64,000 nt of DNA from Salegentibacter tibetensis. Lineage in GTDB: Bacteria > Bacteroidota > Bacteroidia > Flavobacteriales > Flavobacteriaceae. Below are positions 1-7,920 of the stretch, in pieces (the stretch's first letter is position 1; each line of letters opens with the position of its first letter). The position numbers and the translations under genes were made by a program. The DNA is taken from contig NZ_JAIQZA010000013.1 of the NCBI RefSeq assembly GCF_020164485.1, positions 38,192-102,191 on the forward strand. Direction: 5' to 3'. Under the pieces are notes generated by a model. The model worked only from the letters and a program-made list of their open reading frames with translations, was not told the origin of the DNA and ran no database searches.

Positions 1-2
1 GC

Positions 3-257
3 ATTGAAACCTCCCTTCTAAATCCCGTTGATAAATCTGATAACTCACGCTTTAGTGAACTAAAGAATATCTTTGAAAAATCCCTGGCAATAAATAAAGA
101 TCTTCCCGCCGGCCATAAACTGACTTTCGAGGATCTGGAAGCAAAAAAACCTAAAGGCTATGGGATTGAAGCTTCCCACTTTGAAGAGGTGCTTGGTAAG
201 GTGTTGAAAAGAGATAAAAAGCAGTGGGAGTTTTTGAAGGAGGAAGATGTTGTTTAG
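3..257 (+). CDS. NeuB-type nonulosonic acid synthase, C-terminal fragment (SAF domain)
   Basis: The frame is open from the window edge to TAG at 255-257, giving the last 84 residues of a protein that starts upstream. The fragment reads like the C-terminal SAF (antifreeze-like) domain of N-acetylneuraminate/legionaminate/pseudaminate synthases: a KSLAINKDLPAG strand-turn, then KKPKGYGI and a VLGKVLKRD segment, matching the family pattern of a basic KRPGxGI loop before a Gly-Lys helix. In NeuB proteins this domain closes over the active site that condenses PEP with an N-acetylated hexosamine. The glycosyltransferase genes that follow suit a role in a sialic-acid-like surface glycan. The catalytic TIM barrel is outside the window, so the exact substrate cannot be told. 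Confidence 0.8.
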   Translation: METSLLNPVDKSDNSRFSELKNIFEKSLAINKDLPAGHKLTFEDLEAKKPKGYGIEASHFEEVLGKVLKRDKKQWEFLKEEDVV

Positions 258-568
258 TTGGTCGACTTTGAACACTGTCATGCTGAGCCCGACCAGAGGG
301 AGGAAAGTCGAAGCACTTAGAAGTTTAAATGGCACTACCTCAGTACTACCTAACACTTCGATCCCTTCGACTAAGCTCAGGGCAAGCTCTTCGACTCCGC
401 TAAAGCTGTGCTCAGGGCAGGCGCATCGTCTGCTACCGCCGCCTCCTCAGTGTTACAGCGCGTTTTAAAAGAATATTTATGAATAACCAACATTGTCAGG
501 CTGAGCCAGTATAACCGGCCGGGAGGACGGTTTTACTGATGGTCGAAGCCCTTATTTAAAACTTCTGC
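258..568. repeat. Intergenic patch of short REP-like repeats
   Basis: There is no credible gene here. The stretch carries several short palindromic units built from recurring words: GTCATGCTGAGC (about 278-289), CTTCGACTAAGCTCAGG (about 374-390), TTCGACTCCGCTAAAGC (about 392-408) and a unit at 491-553 whose ends read CATTGTCAGGCTGAG and ATGGTCGAAGCCCTT. The same words recur at about 965-1007, inside the glycosyltransferase gene at 1690-1832, inside the repeat at 19456-19481 and after tRNA-Trp at 43360-43386. They look like dispersed REP-type sequences. Confidence 0.7.
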
Positions 569-889
569 TTATTCTTTCGACTTTTTATCGGTCTTTCCAA
601 ACCTGCTATAATTGCGTGAAAATTTAATTAAGTCATCCCATTCTTCATTAATCAAGGCCTGTTTTTTCCTTCTACTCCAACCTTTTATCTGCTTCTCTAG
701 CATTATTGCATAATTCGGATCCGTAAATTCTTCAAACCATTTTAATACTACTGGTCTTCTGGTATAGGTATATGATTTTTGATCTGAACCGGAATTATGT
801 TCGGATAACCTTCTATTTAGATTGTTGGTTATACCTGTGTAATAGCTAGCATCGCTACATTCAACTATGTATACATAATATAGTTACAT
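569..889 (-). pseudogene. GIY-YIG nuclease family protein, stop codon at codon 2
   Basis: On the minus strand a frame ends at TAA (571-569) and encodes about 104 residues of a small UvrC/YhbQ-like GIY-YIG protein: YYVYIVECSD, then SYYTGITNNLNRRLSEHN, TRRPVVLKWFEEF and a basic KQIKGWSRRKKQALI segment. The GIY motif appears as YVYIV...YYTGIT, with the conserved Arg in NLNRRL and the late Glu/Lys region. The natural ATG (889-887) is followed at once by TAA (886-884), so the order is Met-stop-Leu-Tyr-Tyr. The next in-frame Met lies far inside the domain. The frame is otherwise intact, so this is either a very recent pseudogene, a gene with a non-ATG start, or a sequencing error. Homologues are common in Flavobacteriaceae, usually with unknown cellular role. 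Confidence 0.7.
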
Positions 890-1201
890 ACTTCAATTTA
901 ATTAATAAAGACGAATATGGAAAAGGATTTTCTAAACTGCTTACATAGTGGCTGCTTACTACCAAGCACTTCGACCATCGCTTCCTTCGTCAGCGGCTCA
1001 GTGTGACTCCGCTTTTTAAAATAATTATCAATAAACCAAGAACCAATCTCCAATCCCGTATTAACCAATTCCCAATCTAGGACTACCAAAACATCAATTC
1101 TCGTCTCAAGGTCTTGAGTGGCCAGAAACTAAAGACTAACAACTAAAAACTACCGACTAATCTCTAATTTATTTACATTTGTTTAAACCCAAAATACTTC
1201 C
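890..1201. repeat. Intergenic repeats upstream of the glycosyltransferase operon
   Basis: No gene is seen. A REP-like unit lies at about 965-1007 (CTTCGACCATCG ... GCTCAGTGTGAC), in the same orientation as the copy inside the next gene. From about 1124 to 1165 there is a phrase-like low-complexity repeat, ACTAAAGACTAACAACTAAA followed by ACTACCGACTAA. Its words recur in the repeat island at 12145-12165, 12765-12790 and 13306-13365. Confidence 0.55.
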
Positions 1202-2968
1202 ATGATCCTCATCATTCATCAACATGCTAAAAAGCTTGTCCGCGTTAGCTACAAAGGGGATGAGCTGAAGGTGAAGGAAACTAATCTATGCCGGGTTTTC
1301 TGGAAACTGGCTGAAGAATATCCTGATGAGATCATTGCCTGGTGCGAAGAGCAATTTGAAAGTGATATGAATCTGGATTACTGGAATCAGGTTTTTCATC
1401 ATGATCTAATTATGGCTTCTTACGCATTAAAGACAGATTATTTGCCTAAAACCATAGGATATATTGACCAACTACCATTTGTAAATGTCAACCGTGAAGT
1501 AAAATATCCTACCTGGAGAATGAGTACAGATGTTGGCGGTATAAAAGGCAGGGTCTTGTTTCAGTTCCAGGAGATGTTTGGGGTAATCAGGAATTTTGGC
1601 TTTTTGCTTAATTCAATTGCAAAATTGGGTCAGCAGAACGGGCTGTTTTGTTATTCAGTACCGGGACTTGTAAGGGAGGGGGGGCTTTCCTTCGACTTAC
1701 GCTCAGGACAGGCTACTCAGCCTGACATTCTTGGACTGTTGCTTTCAGGGGAAGCCCAGCCTGATCTAGTAAAAAGTGGGAATAAGGAAGGGCTTCGACC
1801 ATTGCCTTCCAGGCAAGCTCAGCCTGACAATGGGGAAGGGATAAAAATCGCAGCTTCAAAAGAGGAATTGTTCTCTTTTGTTTACGCACATTATAAAAGC
1901 ATACGGCTCTGGTTGCTGTTCTGGTGTTTTTTGAGATATGAGAAGGAATTTCCAATTGTAGCCTTTATTACTGCCCTTTTTCGGAAAAAATATTTTAAGA
2001 AGAATATAGACCTTTCCGGAATAGAATTGCAATCGAATAGCGCCGGAAACCCGGGTAATTCCATAGATGTGATTATTCCCACGCTAGGACGGAAACCGTA
2101 TCTGCTGCAGGTGCTGGAAGATCTAAAAGTACAGAGCTTGTTACCAAAAAGGGTGATAATAGTGGAACAGAACCCTGATTCCGAATCTCAAAGTGATCTC
2201 CCTGAACTACAGACACAATCCTGGCCTTTTAAAATAGTGCATCATTTTACCCATAAGACCGGAGCCTGTAATGCAAGAAATATTGCTTTGGAAGGAGTGA
2301 CAGCAGGGTGGATATTTTTTGCCGACGATGATATAAGATTTGAAGCAGATCTGCTGCAAAAAAGCCTGGAAGAATTAAAGAAACTGGGCGCAGATTGCCT
2401 TAATATTAACTGTAAGCAGGAAGGAGAAAAAACTGTTTTCCCTAAAACTAAACAATGGGGTAGCTTTGGTTCGGGAACCAGTATAGTAAATGCCAATTAC
2501 TGTAAACATTTGAGTTTCGATGAGGTCTTTGAATATGGTTTTGGGGAAGATCAGGATTACGGGATGCAGCTTCGCAATAATGGTTGTGATATAATCTATC
2601 ATCCTCATATTGACATTCTGCATTTAAAGGCTCCCCGGGGTGGATTTAGGGATTTAAGCTTGCCTCCCTGGGAGAAGGACAAACCGAAACCTTCCCCCAC
2701 TTTATTGGTCTACGCAAAGAAATACTATACTGCGGAGCAATTGAAAAGTTATAAGAATGAGCTTTTCCTCAGGTATTACTCTAGACAGCAAATAAGGAAT
2801 CCTATTAAATACCTTAAAACTATGAGGAAACGTTGGCGAAGAAGCGAGGAGTGGGCAGATAGGTTGATGCGAAATAGTGTGGTGAAAGATAGAGTGGATC
2901 GGAGAAGAGAGAATAAAGAAGAGAGAGAGAAAAGAATCAAGAATCAAGATCATCCTCATGACTTTTAG
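1202..2968 (+). CDS. GT2 family glycosyltransferase with in-frame repeat insertion
   Basis: The protein is 588 residues. A GT-A glycosyltransferase family 2 domain starts near residue 288 (IDVIIPTLGRKPYL), with the metal/nucleotide-binding FADDDI near 372 and the downstream GFGEDQDYG acidic motif near 446. The first ~280 residues do not match a family I recognise. Residues ~158-215 are unusually Gly/Gln/Pro rich and are encoded by REP-like repeat DNA (about 1680-1840) also found in nearby intergenic regions. The last ~22 residues come from a purine-rich stretch resembling the AGAATCAAGA-type repeats. The gene overlaps the next one by 11 bases and opens a glycosyltransferase operon, so it probably adds a sugar to the polysaccharide repeat unit. 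Acceptor and donor cannot be read from sequence. Confidence 0.8.
   Translation: MILIIHQHAKKLVRVSYKGDELKVKETNLCRVFWKLAEEYPDEIIAWCEEQFESDMNLDYWNQVFHHDLIMASYALKTDYLPKTIGYIDQLPFVNVNREVKYPTWRMSTDVGGIKGRVLFQFQEMFGVIRNFGFLLNSIAKLGQQNGLFCYSVPGLVREGGLSFDLRSGQATQPDILGLLLSGEAQPDLVKSGNKEGLRPLPSRQAQPDNGEGIKIAASKEELFSFVYAHYKSIRLWLLFWCFLRYEKEFPIVAFITALFRKKYFKKNIDLSGIELQSNSAGNPGNSIDVIIPTLGRKPYLLQVLEDLKVQSLLPKRVIIVEQNPDSESQSDLPELQTQSWPFKIVHHFTHKTGACNARNIALEGVTAGWIFFADDDIRFEADLLQKSLEELKKLGADCLNINCKQEGEKTVFPKTKQWGSFGSGTSIVNANYCKHLSFDEVFEYGFGEDQDYGMQLRNNGCDIIYHPHIDILHLKAPRGGFRDLSLPPWEKDKPKPSPTLLVYAKKYYTAEQLKSYKNELFLRYYSRQQIRNPIKYLKTMRKRWRRSEEWADRLMRNSVVKDRVDRRRENKEEREKRIKNQDHPHDF
1680..1840 (+). repeat. REP-like repeats lying inside the glycosyltransferase coding sequence
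   Basis: At least two repeat units sit in frame. The first contains CCTTCGACTTACGCTCAGGA (1690-1709), close to the unit at 373-390. The second spans 1788-1832 and begins AAGGGCTTCGACCAT and ends CTCAGCCTGACAATG. Both 15-base ends are exact reverse complements of the ends of the intergenic unit at 491-553. The middle parts differ. Nothing in the reading frame is broken. Confidence 0.75.
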
Positions 2969-3953
2969 TCTTATAGTATGTACCTATCAGCGTCCTAAGG
3001 CTCTACTTAATTTATTAAATTCGGTGGCACAACAAAGCCTGTATCCACATCAAATATTAATAATAGATGGTTCTGTAGATTCTGCGACCAGGGAATCTGT
3101 AAACCAGAGAAAATTCCAAAATCTTGAATACTTTAAGGTAACCGAGCAGGATAGGGGACTCACCCGTCAGCGGAATTACGGGATTAGTAAAACTGCGAAA
3201 GATGTTGAAACTATCTGTTTCCTGGATGATGATATCATTTTGGAGCCAGATTATTTTGAAAAGCTAATCTCTACTTATTGCACTTATCCCGATGCCATAG
3301 GGGTTGGTGGTTATATAACCAATGAAGTGACCTGGAAAGAGAGTGATAATACACCGTCCTTTGAAGAATTTAAGATGGATGGTTATTTTCGAAACCTGGG
3401 CAGTAGGAACCTACTTCGGAAAAGGCTGGGGCTATTAAGCGACCGGGCACCGGGAGTAATGCCTGAATTTTCTAACGGGCTTTCCATCGGCTTTTTACCC
3501 CCTTCGGGGAAAACATACCCGGTGGAATTCTTTATGGGTGGGGTGGCTTCTTACCGAAAAGGCTTGTTTCAAAACATAGGTTTTTCTGAATATTTTGAGG
3601 GTTACGGACTTTATGAGGACATGGATTTCTGTTTACGCACATCCCGGCAGGGGCAGTTATATGTTAACACCGCTGCCCGGGTGGAGCATCACCACGAACA
3701 GTCCGGGAGGCCCAATAAATTTAAATATGGCAAAATGGTGATAAGGAACGGTTGGTATGTTTGGCGTGTTAAATATCCCCGTCCCGATTTAAAGGCGAGG
3801 TTAAAGTGGCATGGCATTGCATTTTTATTAACTTTAGTGCGACTAGTAAATGTGTTCACAACGCAAAAACGAAATGAGGCATTTACCGAAAGTCTTGGCA
3901 GGATTGCCGGATGGTGGAGCCTGCTGCTAAATAAGCCCACACATGGAGTCTGA
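2958..3953 (+). CDS. GT2 family glycosyltransferase
   Basis: The product is a 331-residue GT-A enzyme of family 2. It begins with the typical FSLIVCTYQRP strand-loop, has the DxD-type motif in CFLDDDIIL near residue 88 and an acidic LYEDMDF motif near residue 219, where family members keep the catalytic base region. The C-terminal part (LVRLVNVFTTQKR) is basic and amphipathic and could touch the membrane. The start overlaps the previous gene by 11 bases and the end overlaps the following methyltransferase by 11, so translation of the three genes is probably coupled. It should transfer a sugar from a nucleotide donor during surface polysaccharide assembly. The specific linkage is not predictable. 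Confidence 0.85.
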   Translation: MTFSLIVCTYQRPKALLNLLNSVAQQSLYPHQILIIDGSVDSATRESVNQRKFQNLEYFKVTEQDRGLTRQRNYGISKTAKDVETICFLDDDIILEPDYFEKLISTYCTYPDAIGVGGYITNEVTWKESDNTPSFEEFKMDGYFRNLGSRNLLRKRLGLLSDRAPGVMPEFSNGLSIGFLPPSGKTYPVEFFMGGVASYRKGLFQNIGFSEYFEGYGLYEDMDFCLRTSRQGQLYVNTAARVEHHHEQSGRPNKFKYGKMVIRNGWYVWRVKYPRPDLKARLKWHGIAFLLTLVRLVNVFTTQKRNEAFTESLGRIAGWWSLLLNKPTHGV

Positions 3954-4749
3954 AAAACGTAAACTTGTAAATGCGAGGCAGAAAGAATTCTACGACACCA
4001 AGCAAAAAAATGTTGCTACCCGGCTGTGGTCTTATTTCAGAAATGGGGCTTTAAACCGCATTAAAAAAAACATTGGGGTTGAGCGGGATATTTACGAGCT
4101 TCATAAAAACTGGTTCGGAGACCTTTCCAAAAAGAAAGTACTCGACCTGGGCTGTTATGCGGGGAACTCCCTGAGTTTTTATCTGGCACAAAATGCTAGA
4201 GAATACCTGGGAATAGACTTAAGCCCAAAGGGTATTAACGATCTGAGCCGGAGACTGGAGAAAATCTCCGGAGCAAGGGCAGAGGTTGTGGACTTCCTTT
4301 CAGAGGAGTTCAGGGAAAAGGATTTTGATTTGATATACGCCTATGGTGTCTTACATCATTTTAAGGATGTGGATGAGCTTATAGTAAAGCTTCAGGAGAA
4401 ACTGAATGAGGGCGGGGAGATCGTAAGTCACGATCCCCTGCAAACCAGTCTACCTATAAAATTTATCAGAAGCATCTATCGACCCTTTCAAAGTGATAAA
4501 GCCTGGGAATGGCCTTTTTCCGAAAAAACTTATTATAAGTTCGCAGAAGCCTTTGAGATAAAAGAACGCAGGGCGGTACTGGGTAAGGCTAAATGGAGCG
4601 CATTTATCAGTTTTATTCCGATTTCTGAAGAGAAGAGATTGCAAAAGGCTAAAGCATGGCACAGGGATGACTGGGAAAAATCGCTAAAAGAGGATGAGAA
4701 AATGTTCGATTGCATGCATTTAAGTCTTTTAATGCAAAAAAAATCTTAG
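3943..4749 (+). CDS. Class I SAM-dependent methyltransferase
   Basis: The protein has 268 residues. Motif I, the SAM-binding glycine loop, is VLDLGCYAGNS near residue 65, followed by the acidic end of strand 2 in YLGIDLSPKG near residue 87, and the post-motif region DLIYAYGVLHHF near 130. This is the Methyltransf_11/23-type Rossmann fold. The N-terminal ~60 residues are basic and probably help substrate binding. The gene sits between glycosyltransferase genes with an 11-base overlap upstream and 2 bases before the next start, so it may methylate a sugar or cap the growing glycan. Cyclopropane synthase or quinone methylation roles are less likely given the neighbours. Confidence 0.8.
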   Translation: MESEKRKLVNARQKEFYDTKQKNVATRLWSYFRNGALNRIKKNIGVERDIYELHKNWFGDLSKKKVLDLGCYAGNSLSFYLAQNAREYLGIDLSPKGINDLSRRLEKISGARAEVVDFLSEEFREKDFDLIYAYGVLHHFKDVDELIVKLQEKLNEGGEIVSHDPLQTSLPIKFIRSIYRPFQSDKAWEWPFSEKTYYKFAEAFEIKERRAVLGKAKWSAFISFIPISEEKRLQKAKAWHRDDWEKSLKEDEKMFDCMHLSLLMQKKS

Positions 4750-4751
4750 TG

Positions 4752-6017
4752 ATGCGATTCGCAGTATTTACCCACGTGATCCACCACCAACAGGAAGGCA
4801 GATTTTATGCCTACAGCCCTTATGTGCGGGAGATGAATTTGTGGATTAAGTATGCCCAAAAAATTGAGGTGGTTGCTCCTTTGGAAGAGGGAAGAATTGG
4901 GGAAAAGGAGATGAGGGAAAAAGGGGAGTTTTATGAGCACCCTTGTATTACTTTTACTAAGATTCCGTCTTTCCATCTACTGAATTTACCGGCAGTTTTA
5001 GATTCTTTTATAAAGATTCCGGTTATATTTTTTAGGATTTTGGGTGCGATGCGCAGGGCAGATCATTTACATTTAAGGTGTCCGGGGAATATAGGTTTAC
5101 TGGCGACGATAGCCCAGATTTTTTTTCCGAAGAAAACCAAAACCGTAAAATATGCTGGAAACTGGGATCCCAAAGCTAAGCAGCCATGGACCTATAAACT
5201 TCAGAAGAAAATATTAAGCAATACTTTCCTCAGTCGAAATATAAAAGTTTTGGCATACGGGGACTGGCCGAAGCAGTCAGCTAATATATTGCCATTTTTT
5301 ACCGCAAGCTTTTCAGAAGTAGAAAAAGAAGGGATTCTGAAAGATTTTAAACCTCCATACAAATTTATTTTCACCGGAAACCTGGTGGAGGGGAAAGGAG
5401 TTTTTAAAGCTATCAAACTTATCGAAGCTCTTAATAGCAAAAGAGTGAATTCAGAACTTGAGATCTATGGAGATGGACTTTTAAAAGATGACCTTAATAA
5501 TTTTATTCAAAAGAAAGACTTACAAAAGTTCGTAATGCTAAAAGGCCGAAAAGGCCTGGAAGAATTAAAAGAAGCCTATAAAAAAGCCCATTTTGTGATT
5601 CTGCTCTCAAAAAGTGAGGGCTGGCCAAAAACGATTGCTGAAGGTATGTGGTATGGCTGTATTCCGGTGGCTACGGCTGTAAGCTGTGTGCCGTGGATGT
5701 TGGGAAATGGAAGCCGTGGAATAATATTCGCTGATGCAGAAAAAAGAAAAGAGAAAAAAGAGAAGAGAGAAGAGAATAAAGAGGAGGGAGGTATTTTACT
5801 GAATGATGAATCTCAGAAAAACCTGTTCTCGATACATCCCGACTCCCGTCGGGACACTCGAACTGACGGTTTTTCTGAAACAGATATTAAAAGAATAGTT
5901 AGCCTTTTGAAAAATCCCGTAAGACTAGAGGAAATGTCCAGTGCCGCGCAGGAATGGAGTCAGGAATATACTTTGGAGAGGTTTGAAATGGCGATTCAGA
6001 ATGTTCTCACGCCTTAG
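4752..6017 (+). CDS. GT4 family glycosyltransferase with repeat-derived insertion
   Basis: I chose the ATG at 4752, two bases after the methyltransferase stop; it gives 421 residues beginning MRFAVFTHVIHH. An in-frame ATG at 4710 would overlap the upstream gene by 40 bases and adds no homologous sequence. The GT-B fold is supported by FTGNLVEGKGVF around residue 207 (start of the C-terminal Rossmann domain) and the family EX7E motif in SEGWPKTIAEGMWYG near 295-310. Residues ~329-374 look foreign: a Lys/Glu-rich run encoded by repeated AGAGAA-type DNA, then a segment over a palindromic CCCGACTCCCGTCGGG unit. This insert lies after the nucleotide-sugar binding motif, so the enzyme may still fold. 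It probably acts in surface glycan synthesis. Confidence 0.8.
   Translation: MRFAVFTHVIHHQQEGRFYAYSPYVREMNLWIKYAQKIEVVAPLEEGRIGEKEMREKGEFYEHPCITFTKIPSFHLLNLPAVLDSFIKIPVIFFRILGAMRRADHLHLRCPGNIGLLATIAQIFFPKKTKTVKYAGNWDPKAKQPWTYKLQKKILSNTFLSRNIKVLAYGDWPKQSANILPFFTASFSEVEKEGILKDFKPPYKFIFTGNLVEGKGVFKAIKLIEALNSKRVNSELEIYGDGLLKDDLNNFIQKKDLQKFVMLKGRKGLEELKEAYKKAHFVILLSKSEGWPKTIAEGMWYGCIPVATAVSCVPWMLGNGSRGIIFADAEKRKEKKEKREENKEEGGILLNDESQKNLFSIHPDSRRDTRTDGFSETDIKRIVSLLKNPVRLEEMSSAAQEWSQEYTLERFEMAIQNVLTP
5735..5880 (+). repeat. Purine-rich and palindromic repeats inside the GT4 gene
   Basis: About 5740-5790 is a nearly pure A/G tract made of AAAGAGAAAAAAGAGAAGAG-like units. About 5829-5870 carries a REP-like hairpin with arms CCCGAC and GTCGGG followed by ACTCGAACTGACGG. 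Both are in frame in the GT4 gene. Similar purine tracts end the gene at 1202-2968, and related pyrimidine-rich phrases lie near 13200-13235 and 13410-13440. Confidence 0.6.
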
Positions 6018-6213
6018 CTGAAGAGGGTTCAACTGTCCCGTTCTTGGTTGAAGGTTTGTATAGATTTATTTTTTCCAGCCTCCCTTTAGGGTTGGGGTAA
6101 AGCGGGAAAAATTTTTTCAATACCACCCTGTAAAATGAATTAGCTACCTTTTAGGATATAAGGTGTGGGATGGTTTAATTTTATAAATTTAGTGTGATTA
6201 TAAAAAATTGGTT

Positions 6214-6606
6214 ATGGCTAAGGTTGAGCATTTTGAGGATTTGGAGGTTTGGCAACTTGGAAGGGAAATTTGTAGTGATATCGAAGAGCTTTTTTTAAAT
6301 ACGACACTCGGAAAACGATATAAGCTAAAGGATCAAATGGATAGTAGTTCGGGGTCTATTATGGATAATATCGCGGAAGGATTTGGAAGGGGAGGAAATT
6401 TGGAATTCCGTAATTTTCTAAGTTATTCCCGTGGTTCCTGTGCCGAGCTAAAATCGCAGTTGTATCGGGCAAAGGATAAAAACCTTATATCAGAAAAAGA
6501 GCTTAAAAATTTATCTGAAAAATGTGAAAAGGAAATCGCCAAAATTACTTCTTTCATTTCATTTTTAAATCGATCGCAATATAAAGGATCAAAATTTAAG
6601 AAATAA
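6214..6606 (+). CDS. Four-helix bundle protein (23S rRNA IVS-type)
   Basis: The product is 130 residues from the ATG at 6214; an upstream in-frame TTG at 6208 adds only two residues. The sequence matches the four-helix-bundle/IVS protein family by its N-terminal FEDLEVWQLGREI, the central DQMDSSSGSIMDNIAEGFGRG and the FLSYSRGSCAELKSQL helix. These small proteins were named from intervening sequences in 23S rRNA genes but mostly occur, as here, as free-standing genes in Bacteroidota. Their biochemical role is not settled. The gene sits between two glycosyltransferases, and its last codons (AAG AAA TAA) are part of the first unit of the tandem repeat that follows, which hints that it and the repeats arrived or were duplicated together. 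Confidence 0.85.
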   Translation: MAKVEHFEDLEVWQLGREICSDIEELFLNTTLGKRYKLKDQMDSSSGSIMDNIAEGFGRGGNLEFRNFLSYSRGSCAELKSQLYRAKDKNLISEKELKNLSEKCEKEIAKITSFISFLNRSQYKGSKFKK

Positions 6607-6797
6607 AGATGTTCAAGGTTCAACGTTTAACGTTTTTTGCAGTTCGACAGCACGTTAAACATTAAACGTTAAACGGGGAACAAAAGAAACGGGGAACTAA
6701 AATAAGAAATAAAAATGTTCAAGGTTCAATGTTCAACGTTATTTGCAGTACGTTATCACATTGAACGTTAAACTTTAAACGGGAAACTAATCAAAGA
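6598..6797. repeat. Two-unit tandem repeat with internal inverted repeats
   Basis: Two imperfect copies, 106 bases apart, start with AAGAAATAAARATGTTCAAGG (6598 and 6704). Each holds a pseudo-palindrome made of GTTCAACGTTTAACG-like and CGTTAAACRTTAAAC-like words and ends in AAACGGGGAAC or AAACGGGAAAC. The first copy begins within the last codons of the four-helix-bundle gene. The second ends just before the GTG start of the next glycosyltransferase, so transcripts of that gene would carry these hairpins in the leader. Confidence 0.75.
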
Positions 6798-6804
6798 AGT
6801 AAAA

Positions 6805-7920
6805 GTGATCAATTACCAAAAGAAAAATTTACGAATTATCCAATTGGTCGATAGTTTAAACCCCGGCGGAGCCGAACGAATGGCCATAAACCTGGCGAAT
6901 TCACTGTTGGGAGAAGTAGAGGCATCATATCTATGCTGCACCCGATATGAAGGAATGTTAAAAGAAGAATTGAATGAGAAGGTAGGGTATTGTTTTTTAA
7001 ACAAAAAACATAGTTTAGACTTTCGAGCCCTTAATAAATTGAGATCTTTTATAAAAAAAGAACAGATAGATCTGGTACATGCGCATGGAACTTCCTGGTT
7101 TTGGGGAGTATTGTTGAAGATATCGGGTTTAAAAATAAAACTGGTTTGGCACGATCATTATGGAAATAGGCTTAAGAATAAAAGCAAAAATTTTGCGTTA
7201 ATACATTCTTCGGCATATTTTGACGGGGTTTTAGTATTAACTGATGAACTACAGAAATGGGCATTGAGGAAACTAAAATGTCAGAACATAATTAAACTTC
7301 CAAATTTTATAGTTGATAAGAATAGGGTATCTTTTAAAAGTAAAGATAAGCATAGTCAAAAATTTCTGATCGTAAATGTGGCGAATTTAAGAAAACCGAA
7401 AAATCATCTGAATCTACTTAAGGCCTTTAGGGATTTTTCAAAAAAGAAACCCAATGTTTACCTTCAATTAATAGGAAAGGACTATAATGATAAGTATTCT
7501 GCAGAGCTTAAGAGATTTATTAAAAATAATTCACTTAGCAATAGAGTGGAGATAATATCCGGAATCACCAGAGTAATGCCTTATTTAAATAATGCCGATT
7601 TAGCTGTTTTGTCTTCCGATTGGGAAGCATTACCGCTAAGTGTACTGGAATATGGCCTGTCTGGCCTGCCTGTGGTAGCTACTAATGTTGGGGAATGTTC
7701 TCAAATCCTAAAAAACAGGGGATTATTGGTTACTCCGGGAAAAGTGGGAGAATTAGAAAAGGCTATTAGTGAGTATTATACCAATCCACAAAAAAGGAAA
7801 GATGACGCTTTGGCTTTACAGTCACATATAAAAAATAATTACACCCGCGCCGCGGTTTTACCAGAATTGATAGAATTTTATTTTAATGTAAGAGGAGAGA
7901 AGGAGTATGGCCACAAGTAA
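6805..7920 (+). CDS. GT4 family glycosyltransferase
   Basis: The product is a 371-residue GT-B glycosyltransferase. The N-terminal domain starts RIIQLVDSLNPGGAERMAINLA, the usual GT4 acceptor-side loop with PGGAE. The C-terminal domain begins near ANLRKPKNHLNLL, and the nucleotide-sugar site is SSDWEALPLSVLEYG, an EX7E motif, followed by GLPVVATNVGE. Translation begins at GTG (6805), as no ATG fits. It overlaps the polymerase gene downstream by 14 bases, indicating coupled expression. It should transfer one sugar of the polysaccharide repeat unit from an activated donor at the inner membrane. Confidence 0.85.
   Translation: MINYQKKNLRIIQLVDSLNPGGAERMAINLANSLLGEVEASYLCCTRYEGMLKEELNEKVGYCFLNKKHSLDFRALNKLRSFIKKEQIDLVHAHGTSWFWGVLLKISGLKIKLVWHDHYGNRLKNKSKNFALIHSSAYFDGVLVLTDELQKWALRKLKCQNIIKLPNFIVDKNRVSFKSKDKHSQKFLIVNVANLRKPKNHLNLLKAFRDFSKKKPNVYLQLIGKDYNDKYSAELKRFIKNNSLSNRVEIISGITRVMPYLNNADLAVLSSDWEALPLSVLEYGLSGLPVVATNVGECSQILKNRGLLVTPGKVGELEKAISEYYTNPQKRKDDALALQSHIKNNYTRAAVLPELIEFYFNVRGEKEYGHK

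Noticed and set aside
247..468. 73-residue frame after the NeuB fragment
   Set aside because: It reads straight through REP-like repeats and has low-complexity composition.
898..1089. Minus-strand frame of 63 residues
   Set aside because: It covers repeat words and has no recognisable protein features.
1202..2968. Frameshifted or fused pair of genes
   Set aside because: The frame is continuous and the odd segment is explained by in-frame repeats, not by a join of two frames.
6214..6606. An rRNA intervening sequence
   Set aside because: No 23S rRNA sequence flanks the four-helix-bundle gene; it is free-standing.
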